A stretch of DNA of 55,686 nt from the NCBI GenBank assembly GCA_051000755.1, contig JBPCNZ010000079.1:1-55686 (forward strand). Direction: 5' to 3'. Positions 35,436-42,695 of this stretch are shown here, in pieces (within the stretch, counting starts at the first letter, position 1; each line of letters starts with the position of its first letter). A model generated the notes under the pieces. That model was not told the origin of the DNA. It searched no databases and saw only the letters and a program-made list of their open reading frames with translations. The DNA is from JALZAH01 sp051000755. GTDB taxonomy: Bacteria; Actinomycetota; Acidimicrobiia; Acidimicrobiales; Palsa-688. Position numbers and translations under genes: made by a program.

Positions 35436-35441
35436 CACACT
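35436..35441 (+). promoter_or_regulatory. Candidate leaderless -10 of galE
   Basis: CACACT, seven bases before ATG 35449, in the same tgccacactgg context as at 32373-32383. Confidence 0.45.
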
Positions 35442-35448
35442 GGCGGCC

Positions 35449-36438
35449 ATGACCATCCTGGTGACCGGCGGTGCTGGCTACATCGGTTCGCAGACCGTGA
35501 ACCATCTCGTCGAACGTGGCCGCGACGTCGTTGTCGTCGACACCATGGAGTTCGGCCACCATCAGGCCATCGGCGACGTCCCCCTGATCGAGGCCGACGT
35601 GGCTGACTCGGCGGCGGTGACCAAGGTGATCACCGACTACGGCGTCGACTCCGTGATCCACTTCGCCGGTTACAAGGCGGCCGGGGAATCGGTCCTCGAG
35701 CCGGGCAGGTACTTCATGAACAACACCGCCGGCACGACCGCCCTGCTGGAGACCCTGCGCCACACCGGGGTCGACAAGCTGGTGTTCTCCTCGACCTGTG
35801 CGGTGTACGGAAGCCCCGAGCGCCTACCGGTCAGCGAGGCGGAGCCGATCAGCCCCGAGAGCCCCTACGGGGAGAGCAAGGCTTTGGTGGAGCGGGTCCT
35901 GCGCTGGTACGACTTCAGCCACGGGATCCGGTCGGTGCCGTTGCGCTACTTCAACGCCGCCGGGGCGTCGTTGGACGCGTCCATCGGCGAGGACTCGACG
36001 TTCACGTTGAACCTCGTTCCCCTGGTCATGGAAGCGGCGCTCGGCCAGCGCGTACCGCTGCGGGTGTTCGGGTCGGACTACCCGACTCCCGACGGGACCA
36101 ACATCCGTGACTACGTGCATGTGGTCGACCTGGCCGACGCCCACCTTCGCGCCCTCGAGTATCTGGAGGCGGGCAACGACTCGACCACCGTCAACCTGGG
36201 AACGGGCCGGGGCTCGTCGGTGCTCGAGGTCATCGAGTCGGCCCGCAGGGCCAGCGGCGTCACCATCCCCGTCGAGCTCACCGGGCGACGCCCGGGCGAT
36301 CCGGTGGCCCTGTATGCGGACACGACCAAGGCCGCCGAGGTGCTCGGGTGGACGGCCCGCTACGGCCTCGACGACATCGTCGGTACGGCCTGGGCGTGGC
36401 ACTCGAGCCACCCCCACGGCTATCCCGCCGAGGGCTGA
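35449..36438 (+). CDS. galE: UDP-glucose 4-epimerase
   Basis: A 329-residue extended SDR enzyme interconverting UDP-glucose and UDP-galactose with bound NAD. The NAD motif is LVTGGAGYIGSQTV at residues 4-17, the catalytic Ser region is FSSTCAVYG near 107-115, and SPYGESKALVERVL holds the Tyr and Lys near 131-137. RYFNAAGA and DGTNIRDYVHVVDLADAH are typical of GalE. No other Leloir genes are present, so a role in supplying UDP-galactose for cell-surface glycans is likely. ATG 35449 follows a candidate leaderless promoter. Confidence 0.93.
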   Translation: MTILVTGGAGYIGSQTVNHLVERGRDVVVVDTMEFGHHQAIGDVPLIEADVADSAAVTKVITDYGVDSVIHFAGYKAAGESVLEPGRYFMNNTAGTTALLETLRHTGVDKLVFSSTCAVYGSPERLPVSEAEPISPESPYGESKALVERVLRWYDFSHGIRSVPLRYFNAAGASLDASIGEDSTFTLNLVPLVMEAALGQRVPLRVFGSDYPTPDGTNIRDYVHVVDLADAHLRALEYLEAGNDSTTVNLGTGRGSSVLEVIESARRASGVTIPVELTGRRPGDPVALYADTTKAAEVLGWTARYGLDDIVGTAWAWHSSHPHGYPAEG

Positions 36439-36500
36439 GGCCCGCCGTTCTGGCGCCTCGGGGACGGGCCCGCCCACCTCTCGGCGCGGCGCCCTCGCTC

Positions 36501-36524
36501 CGAACCCTTCGTACCGCTGGTACG
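36501..36524. terminator. Hairpin with GAACCCTTCGTACCG motif between convergent genes
   Basis: CGTACC-gct-GGTACG (36510-36524) is a perfect six-pair stem in the galE/menD gap. The preceding gaacccttcgtaccg matches the arm of the palindromic element at 50825-50924 at 14 of 15 positions. Confidence 0.45.
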
Positions 36525-36585
36525 CCAATCGTGAACCGATCGCCCCGCCAGACGACACATTCGGTGCGCCAGGAGCACCCGCAGG

Positions 36586-38304
36586 TCAGGAGACGGCCGC
36601 GGCCACGGCGGCGTGGAGGCGGCCGTGGACGCCCACATTGGCGCTGCGGTCGGTGCCGGCGATGACCACCCGGACGCCCGGTCCCCCCTTGAGCGTGTCT
36701 GCCAGGTCGTCGAGATCCGTGAGGCGGCGGGCGGCGACGCCGTAGGCGCCGGCGACGGCGGCCAGATCGAGGTGGTGGGGGGTGCCCCAGTACCGTTCGA
36801 AGGTGTCGGGGGCCAGGGCCGCGGCCTGGGGCAGGAAGGAGAAGATCCCGCCCCCGTTGTTGTCGGCCACCACGATGGTCAGGTCGATGTCCCGGTCCCG
36901 GGCCCAGAGCAGGGCGCCGGCGTCGTAGAGGAATGCCAGGTCGCCGAGGAGGGCCACCGTCGGCGCCCCTGAGCCCAGGGCCACGCCGATGGCGGTGGAG
37001 ACCATGCCGTCGATGCCGTTGGCCCCCCGGTTCGCCACCACCCGCACACCGGTGCGGGGTCGGCCCCACCACTCCACGTCGCGCACCGGCATCGACGACG
37101 AGGCCACCACCACGGTGCTTTCGCCCACCGCTCCGAGCAGGCGCCGGGCCAGGGCCGGTTCGCTGATGCCGTCCTCGGCGTCCAGGGCGGCGTCGATGGC
37201 CTCCTGGGCCGCGGCCTCCAGGCCGGCCCACCGTTGCCCCCAGGACCGGTCCGCGGGCGGGGGCCCGAGCTCGGCCAGGATGGCGGTGGCGAGAGTCGTG
37301 GGGTCGGCGCCGGTCACGTGCGACGCCTGCCGGCCCGGGTCGATCCACGTGGCGTGGGGGTCGACCAGGACCTGGGGCACGGACGCGGGGAGGGCGTCGA
37401 GCCACTGGTTGACCACCTTGGAGGCCCACGGCCGGCCCAGGCGGACCACGATGTCGGGGGCGGGCCCGGTCACGGTCGGGACCCGCAGCAGGGCGTCGGC
37501 GGCGGCGACCGTGCGGGGCGCGGGGGTGCGCAGCCCCGAGCGGGGATCGGCCAGCACCGGCCAGCCCAGGCGGTCGGCCAGAGCAGCCACCGTCGAGGGG
37601 TCCCCGGAACCGGCTCCGGCGACGAGCAGGCCCCGGCGGCCCTGGTGGGCGGCGATCAACGCCACGATGGGATCGGCGGGGGGAGCGGCCGCAGCCGAGA
37701 CGCGGTGCCACGGTGCCCCGCCGGGCCGCCCCGGAGGGAGCGGGGTGGCGTCGCCGAGCAGGGGCTCGCGGAAGGCCACGTTGAGGTGGACGGGGCCGGG
37801 GCGGGCGCCGGGAGCACCGACCCCGGACGACACCGCCACGGTCCGCGCCGCCAGCGACCGCCAGGCCCCGGCCGCGTCGAGGTCGGCTACGCCGGGGGTG
37901 ACGGTCCAGCGGGTGGACGGGCCATAGAGGGTGTCCTGGTCGACGGTCTGGGGGGCGCCGACGTGGTGGAGCTCACTCGGCCGGTCGGCGGTGACAGCGA
38001 TGAGGGGCACGCCGGCCTGGTCGGCCTCGACGACCGCCGGGTGCAACTCGACGGCGGCCGTGCCGCTGGTGGTGACGACCGGCGCCGGGCGCCCGGTGGC
38101 CAGACCGAGGCCGAGGGCCATGAATCCGGCGGAGCGCTCGTCGAGAACCGGGTGGATGCGGAGGCGACCGTCGCCGGAGAGGGCGACGAGGAGCGGCGTG
38201 GAGCGGGAACCGGGGGCGACGACGGCATCGGTGACCCCGGCGCGCACCCACTCGTCGACGAGGACCGCAGCAAAGGCGGCCGAGACATCGGGACCGCTGG
38301 TCAT
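36586..38304 (-). CDS. menD: SEPHCHC synthase (menaquinone synthesis)
   Basis: A 572-residue thiamine-diphosphate enzyme joining isochorismate and 2-oxoglutarate. The N-terminal VVAPGSRSTPL near 29-39 and DERSAGFMALGLG near 55-67 with the catalytic Glu, TTSGTAAVELHPAVVEA near 78-94, and the cofactor region GDLAFLYDAGAL plus VVADNNGGGIFSFLPQ near 440-475 are all present. Its start lies only 14 bases from the divergent menH start, so both promoters must overlap the opposite gene. TAGGGG nine bases upstream is the best -10 candidate. Confidence 0.96.
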   Translation of the reverse strand: MTSGPDVSAAFAAVLVDEWVRAGVTDAVVAPGSRSTPLLVALSGDGRLRIHPVLDERSAGFMALGLGLATGRPAPVVTTSGTAAVELHPAVVEADQAGVPLIAVTADRPSELHHVGAPQTVDQDTLYGPSTRWTVTPGVADLDAAGAWRSLAARTVAVSSGVGAPGARPGPVHLNVAFREPLLGDATPLPPGRPGGAPWHRVSAAAAPPADPIVALIAAHQGRRGLLVAGAGSGDPSTVAALADRLGWPVLADPRSGLRTPAPRTVAAADALLRVPTVTGPAPDIVVRLGRPWASKVVNQWLDALPASVPQVLVDPHATWIDPGRQASHVTGADPTTLATAILAELGPPPADRSWGQRWAGLEAAAQEAIDAALDAEDGISEPALARRLLGAVGESTVVVASSSMPVRDVEWWGRPRTGVRVVANRGANGIDGMVSTAIGVALGSGAPTVALLGDLAFLYDAGALLWARDRDIDLTIVVADNNGGGIFSFLPQAAALAPDTFERYWGTPHHLDLAAVAGAYGVAARRLTDLDDLADTLKGGPGVRVVIAGTDRSANVGVHGRLHAAVAAAVS

Positions 38305-38306
38305 GG

Positions 38307-38312
38307 AAGGAT
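38307..38312 (+). promoter_or_regulatory. Candidate leaderless -10 of menH
   Basis: AAGGAT, six bases before ATG 38319, inside the 14-base gap to the divergent menD. Confidence 0.35.
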
Positions 38313-38318
38313 TCCCCT

Positions 38319-39059
38319 ATGGTGAGCACACAGATCAGGGGAACGGGCGACCCGGTGGTGCTGATCCACGGCTTCACCCAGTCCGGCCTCACGTGGGAGC
38401 CCCTGGCGGCGCGGCTGGCCGCCGTCCACACCGTGATCACCGTCGACGCGCCAGGCCACGGCGGCTCGGCGGCGGTGGAAGCCGATCTGGTGACCGGAGC
38501 AGAGCTGATCGGTGCCGCCGCCGGGCAGGCCGCCTACGTGGGGTACTCGATGGGCGGCCGCTTCGCCCTGCACCTGGCGTTGGCCCGCCCCGACCTGGTG
38601 ACCCGCCTGGTCCTCGTCAGCGCCACCGCCGGCATCGACGATCCCCACCAACGGGCCGACCGCCGCCGCGCTGACGGCCTCATCGCCGATCGCCTCGAGC
38701 GCGACGGCGTGGAGGCGTTCCTGCGGTGGTGGCTGAGCCGGCCGCTGTTTGCCACCCTTCCGGCGGAGGCGGCCGCCCTCGACAGCCGGCTGGGCAACAC
38801 CGCGACGGGCCTGGCGTCGAGCCTGCGCCGGGCGGGGACCGGCACCCAGGCGCCGCTGTGGGACCGGTTGGGGGAATTGTCGATGCCGGTGCTGGTCATG
38901 GCCGGCGAGCTCGACGACGCCTACCTGGCCCGCGCCCACCGGCTGATCGAGGGCATCGGCGCCAACGCCACCCTGCTGGCTGTGCCCGGCGTCGGCCACA
39001 CCGTGCACCTGGAGGCTCCTGAGGTCTTCGCCGCCGCCCTGGAGGCATTCCTGGCCTGA
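38319..39059 (+). CDS. menH: Probable SHCHC synthase, alpha/beta hydrolase fold
   Basis: A 246-residue alpha/beta hydrolase. LIHGFTQSGLTWEPLA near residues 14-29, VDAPGHGGS, the nucleophile elbow VGYSMGGRFALHLAL near 72-86 and the late VGHTVHLEAP with the catalytic His are present. MenH removes pyruvate from the MenD product. The assignment beyond the fold rests on the divergent menD, the nearby menA and menE, and the GYSMGGR elbow typical of MenH. It converges with menA with five bases between stops. Confidence 0.85.
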   Translation: MVSTQIRGTGDPVVLIHGFTQSGLTWEPLAARLAAVHTVITVDAPGHGGSAAVEADLVTGAELIGAAAGQAAYVGYSMGGRFALHLALARPDLVTRLVLVSATAGIDDPHQRADRRRADGLIADRLERDGVEAFLRWWLSRPLFATLPAEAAALDSRLGNTATGLASSLRRAGTGTQAPLWDRLGELSMPVLVMAGELDDAYLARAHRLIEGIGANATLLAVPGVGHTVHLEAPEVFAAALEAFLA

Positions 39060-39064
39060 TCCGG

Positions 39065-39955
39065 TCACAGGGCGATCCCGAGGGCCAGCAGGCCGCCGAT
39101 GAGCAACTGGGCCCGGCCCGTCTCGCCCAGGACGGCGATGAGGCTCTTCCCTGCCGCTCCGCCCAGGACCTTGCGGACGGGCAGGAGGGCCACGGGGGTG
39201 GCGACGAGGGCCAGCAGGGCCCAGGGGCGCTCGACCGCCACCGCCACCGACAGGAGGAGGGCGGTGCCCAGGCAGGCGACGTAGGCGATGCGCGTGGCGG
39301 GCGCGCCGAGGCGGACCGCCAGCGTGCGCTTGCCGGCGTCGGTGTCGCCGGGGATGTCCCGCAGGTTGTTGACGATCAGCAGGGCCACGGCCAGCAGCCC
39401 GACGGGGACGGCCGCCAGCACGGCCAGGCCGTCGATGCGCTCCGTCTGGACATAGGCGGTGCCGACGGTGGCCACCAGGCCAAAGAACACGAACACGAAC
39501 ACCTCCCCCAGCCCGGCATAGCCGTACGGCCGGGGCCCTCCCGTGTAGAGCCACCCGGCCGCCATGCAGGCGGCGCCGACGAGGATCAGCCACCAGCCGG
39601 CGACGGCGGCCAGCGCCAGCCCCCCGGCGCCGGCGACGGCGAAGGCGGCGATGGCCGCCCGCTTGACGGCCGCCGGCGACGCCAGGCCCGACGCCACCAG
39701 CCGGACCGGTCCGACCCGCACCTTGTCGGTGCCCTTGACCCCGTCGGAGTAGTCGTTGGCGTAGTTGGTGGCGACCTGCAGGGCCACGGCCACGACCACG
39801 GCGAGCAGGGCCCGCCACCACACGAAGCGGCCGGCGGCGCCGGCGACAGCGGAGCCGACGACGACCGGGACGGCGGAGGCGGGAAGCGTCCGCGGCCGGG
39901 CTCCGGCCACCCATCGCCCGACCGGGCCGTCTCCGGGCTGGGAGGGTTGGCTCAC
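39065..39955 (-). CDS. menA: 1,4-dihydroxy-2-naphthoate polyprenyltransferase
   Basis: A 296-residue UbiA-family membrane enzyme with eight or nine hydrophobic segments, attaching the prenyl tail in menaquinone synthesis. The first Asp-rich motif is NYANDYSDGVKGTD near residues 63-76 and the second NNLRDIPGDTDAGKRTLAVR near 193-212. The start is GTG 39955. TAGTTT nine bases upstream overlaps the -10 candidate of the divergent menE, 21 bases away. Confidence 0.94.
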   Translation of the reverse strand: MSQPSQPGDGPVGRWVAGARPRTLPASAVPVVVGSAVAGAAGRFVWWRALLAVVVAVALQVATNYANDYSDGVKGTDKVRVGPVRLVASGLASPAAVKRAAIAAFAVAGAGGLALAAVAGWWLILVGAACMAAGWLYTGGPRPYGYAGLGEVFVFVFFGLVATVGTAYVQTERIDGLAVLAAVPVGLLAVALLIVNNLRDIPGDTDAGKRTLAVRLGAPATRIAYVACLGTALLLSVAVAVERPWALLALVATPVALLPVRKVLGGAAGKSLIAVLGETGRAQLLIGGLLALGIAL

Positions 39956-39963
39956 GATGGCGG

Positions 39964-39970
39964 CAAACTA
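39964..39970. promoter_or_regulatory. Shared bidirectional -10 element, menA / menE
   Basis: CAAACTA gives CAAACT on the plus strand, seven bases before menE GTG 39977, and TAGTTT on the minus strand, nine bases before menA GTG 39955. Confidence 0.4.
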
Positions 39971-39976
39971 CTCCCC

Positions 39977-41083
39977 GTGTCCGAGCTGGTGGCAATCGAT
40001 CTCCCGGGGGGGCCTGCGTTCGTGGAGGCCCTCCGGAGGGTGTGGGGAGATGGTGACGCAGCCCTGCCGGTCGACCAGCGCCTGGCTCCTGCAGCCGGTG
40101 AGGCCCTGCTCGACCACCTGGCTCCTTCCCGCGTCATCGGTCCCGGCGGCGAGACCCGCCGGCAGGGCCGGCCCATCTCCGACGGCGACGCGGTCGTCAT
40201 GGCCACCAGCGGGACCACAGGAGTCCCCAGGGGCGTGATCCTGACCCATGACGCCCTGGCCGCGTCGGCCACCGCCACCTCCGCCCGTCTGGGCGTCGAC
40301 CCGGGCCGTCACCGGTGGTTGGCCTGCCTGCCCCTCAACCATGTCGGAGGGCTGTCGGTGGTCACCCGGGCCCTGCACACGGCCACGCCGGTCGACGTCC
40401 TGGCCGGTTTCGATCGCGCCGCGGTTCTGGCCCGCTCGGGCCCCGAGGTGCTGGTCTCGCTGGTGGCGACGACGCTGCGCCGGGTGGGAGCGGAGCACTT
40501 CCACACCGTGGTCCTGGGCGGCAGCGCCCCGCCCGATGCCGTGGCTCCCAACGTGGTCAGCACCTACGGTCTGACCGAGACCGGCAGTGGCGTCGTCTAT
40601 GACGGGGTGGCTCTCGACGGTGTCGACGTCGACGTCACCGCCGCCGGGCTCATCCGGCTGCGGGGGCCGATGCTGTTGCGCGCCTACCGCGACGGGACCG
40701 TTCCCTTCGACGCCGACGGCTGGCTGCCGACCGGTGACGCCGGGGCCCTCGACGAGGGCGGCCGGCTCGTCGTCTACGGCCGGGTGGACGACATGATCAT
40801 CACCGGCGGCGAACATGTCTGGCCGAGTGCGGTGGAACCCATCCTGCGCCGCCATCCCGGGGTTGCCGACGTTGCTGTCGCGGGACGGGCTGACCCCGAG
40901 TGGGGGCAACGGGTGGTGGCATGGGTCATTCCCCGAACCCCAAGCCGACCACCGGACCTCGACGCCCTGCGCCGGCTGGTGGCTGACGAGCTGGCGGGTT
41001 TCGCCGCCCCCCGCGAACTGGTACTGGTAGACGAGTTGCCGAAGACCTCCATCGGCAAGATCCGCAGGAAGGAACTGCCATGA
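39977..41083 (+). CDS. menE: o-Succinylbenzoate-CoA ligase
   Basis: A 368-residue ANL-family enzyme, short for the superfamily but normal for actinobacterial MenE. The P-loop reads MATSGTTGVPRGVIL near residues 75-89, with Arg where Lys is usual. CLPLNHVGGLSVV, STYGLTETGSG, WLPTGDAGAL, GRVDDMIITGGEHVWPSAVE and the late catalytic Lys in PKTSIGKIRRKEL follow. GTG 39977 is chosen since the longer frame would run through the menA start. It overlaps the aldo/keto reductase gene as ATGA. Confidence 0.9.
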   Translation: MSELVAIDLPGGPAFVEALRRVWGDGDAALPVDQRLAPAAGEALLDHLAPSRVIGPGGETRRQGRPISDGDAVVMATSGTTGVPRGVILTHDALAASATATSARLGVDPGRHRWLACLPLNHVGGLSVVTRALHTATPVDVLAGFDRAAVLARSGPEVLVSLVATTLRRVGAEHFHTVVLGGSAPPDAVAPNVVSTYGLTETGSGVVYDGVALDGVDVDVTAAGLIRLRGPMLLRAYRDGTVPFDADGWLPTGDAGALDEGGRLVVYGRVDDMIITGGEHVWPSAVEPILRRHPGVADVAVAGRADPEWGQRVVAWVIPRTPSRPPDLDALRRLVADELAGFAAPRELVLVDELPKTSIGKIRRKELP

Positions 41084-42054
41084 CCTCACCGATGACCTAC
41101 CGACGACTGGGCCGATCCGGCCTGAAGGTCAGCCTCCTGTCGTTCGGCTCGTGGGTCACCTTCGGCCCCCAGGTCGCCGATCACCTGGCGGTGGACTGCC
41201 TGGCGGCGGCGTATGACGCCGGGGTCAACTTCTTCGACAACGCCGAGGTCTACAGCGGGGGCGAATCGGAGCGGATCATGGGCCAGGCCATCGCCACCCT
41301 GGGCTGGCCCCGCCACAGCTACGTGCTGTCCACCAAGTTGATGATGGGCATCCACGACACCGTCAACATGCGTAACACCCTCAACCGAAAATACCTGCTG
41401 TCCGCCATCGACGGGTCGCTCGACCGCCTCGGCACCGACTTCGTGGATCTGTTGTTCTGCCACCGTTCCGACCCCGAGACCCCGGTGGAGGAGACGGTGT
41501 GGGCCATGTCGGACATCATCTCCGCCGGCAAGGCCCTCTACTGGGGCACGTCGATGTGGCCCGCCGACGACATCCGGGCGGCCTGGGAGATCGCCGAGCG
41601 CCATCACCTGCACAAGCCAGTCATGGAGCAGCCCCAGTACAACCTGTTCACCCGGCACAAGGTGGAGGAGGAATATGCCCGCCTCTACGACGACCTCGGC
41701 ATCGGGCTCACCACCTGGAGCCCGCTGGAATCCGGGCTGCTCACGGGCAAGTACGTCGACGGAGTGCCCGACGACAGCCGGGCCGCACTCCCCGGCTACG
41801 AGTGGTTGCGCAAGAGCCTGACCGACCCCGAGCGCAACGAGGCCGTTCGCCGCCTGCAAGCCGTGGCCGACGATCTCGACACCACCCTGCCCCGCCTCTC
41901 GATCGCCTGGTGCGCCCGCAACCCCCGCGTGTCGACGGTCATCACCGGGGCCAGCAAGGTGGCCCAGGTGGAGGAGAACATGGCCGCCCTCGACGTCCTC
42001 CCCCGTCTCACCGACGACGTCCTGGCCCGGATCGAGAGGGCACTCACCCCCTAG
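41080..42054 (+). CDS. Aldo/keto reductase, potassium-channel-beta-like branch
   Basis: A 324-residue barrel oxidoreductase using NADPH. The tetrad is visible: Asp and Tyr in FFDNAEVYSGGESE near residues 49-62, Lys in VLSTKLM near 87 and His in LLFCHRSDPETP near 128. GVKY-type sequences are replaced by ALYWGTSMW; EQPQYNLFTR and the cofactor region VITGASKVAQVEENM fit the Kv-beta/YghZ branch. Substrates are unknown. ATG 41080 overlaps the menE stop, so it is co-transcribed with menE, but no role in quinone synthesis is established. Confidence 0.9.
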   Translation: MTSPMTYRRLGRSGLKVSLLSFGSWVTFGPQVADHLAVDCLAAAYDAGVNFFDNAEVYSGGESERIMGQAIATLGWPRHSYVLSTKLMMGIHDTVNMRNTLNRKYLLSAIDGSLDRLGTDFVDLLFCHRSDPETPVEETVWAMSDIISAGKALYWGTSMWPADDIRAAWEIAERHHLHKPVMEQPQYNLFTRHKVEEEYARLYDDLGIGLTTWSPLESGLLTGKYVDGVPDDSRAALPGYEWLRKSLTDPERNEAVRRLQAVADDLDTTLPRLSIAWCARNPRVSTVITGASKVAQVEENMAALDVLPRLTDDVLARIERALTP

Positions 42055-42070
42055 CCGAGAAGCGCGGCCC

Positions 42071-42076
42071 TACCCT
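42071..42076 (+). promoter_or_regulatory. Leaderless -10 of the DUF421 gene
   Basis: TACCCT, exactly six bases before ATG 42083. Confidence 0.55.
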
Positions 42077-42082
42077 CGGGCC

Positions 42083-42685
42083 ATGCGCGCCACCCTCCCC
42101 CTCGCCCTCGTCGGCAAAGACCTCTGGACCGGCATCCCGATCATCGAGAAGGTGATCCGCACCGTCGGCGTCTACCTGGGCCTCCTCATCCTGTTGCGCG
42201 TCGCCGGCAAGCGGGATCTGGCCCAGCTCAACTCGTTCGACCTGGTCGTCCTGCTGCTGCTGTCCAACATCGTGCAGAACGCGGTCATCGGCAACGACAC
42301 GTCGCTGTCAGGAGGGCTGCTCGGTGCGGCCGTCATCCTGGTCGCCAACGGTGTCGTCGTGCGGGTGTTCGGCACGTCCGATCGCACGGCCCGACTCTTC
42401 GAGGGCAAGCCCAGCGTCATCGTGGCCGACGGATCCTTCGTCACCGGCGTCCTGAACCGCCTCGGCCTCCGCAAGGCCGACGTCGTCTCCGCCATCCGCC
42501 GGCAGGGGGCCGACGAGGTGGCCGAGGTCGACGAGGCGGTGCTCTCCCCCGGGGGAGCCATCGTGGTCACCCTCAAGGAGGAGGCCCAGAACCCCAAGAT
42601 GTCCGACCTTCATGCCCTGGAAGGACGCATCGACGCCAAGCTGGACGCCGTCCTGGCCGCCGTGTCCGCGCCGAAGCGCCCGTAG
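42083..42685 (+). CDS. DUF421 (YetF-like) membrane protein
   Basis: A 200-residue protein with three N-terminal membrane segments (about 24-42, 52-70 and 76-95) and a soluble C-terminal domain. LLILLRVAGKRDLAQLNSFD near residues 34-53 and LFEGKPSVIVADGSF near 109-123 are characteristic of DUF421/YetF; a short coiled end follows. Function unknown; some relatives are induced in sporulation or stress. The stop codon TAG forms part of the TAGGCT element of the next gene. Confidence 0.88.
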   Translation: MRATLPLALVGKDLWTGIPIIEKVIRTVGVYLGLLILLRVAGKRDLAQLNSFDLVVLLLLSNIVQNAVIGNDTSLSGGLLGAAVILVANGVVVRVFGTSDRTARLFEGKPSVIVADGSFVTGVLNRLGLRKADVVSAIRRQGADEVAEVDEAVLSPGGAIVVTLKEEAQNPKMSDLHALEGRIDAKLDAVLAAVSAPKRP

Positions 42686-42688
42686 GCT
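42683..42688 (+). promoter_or_regulatory. Candidate leaderless -10 overlapping a stop codon
   Basis: TAGGCT, whose TAG is the DUF421 stop codon, lies seven bases before ATG 42696. Confidence 0.5.
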
Positions 42689-42695
42689 CGCGCCC

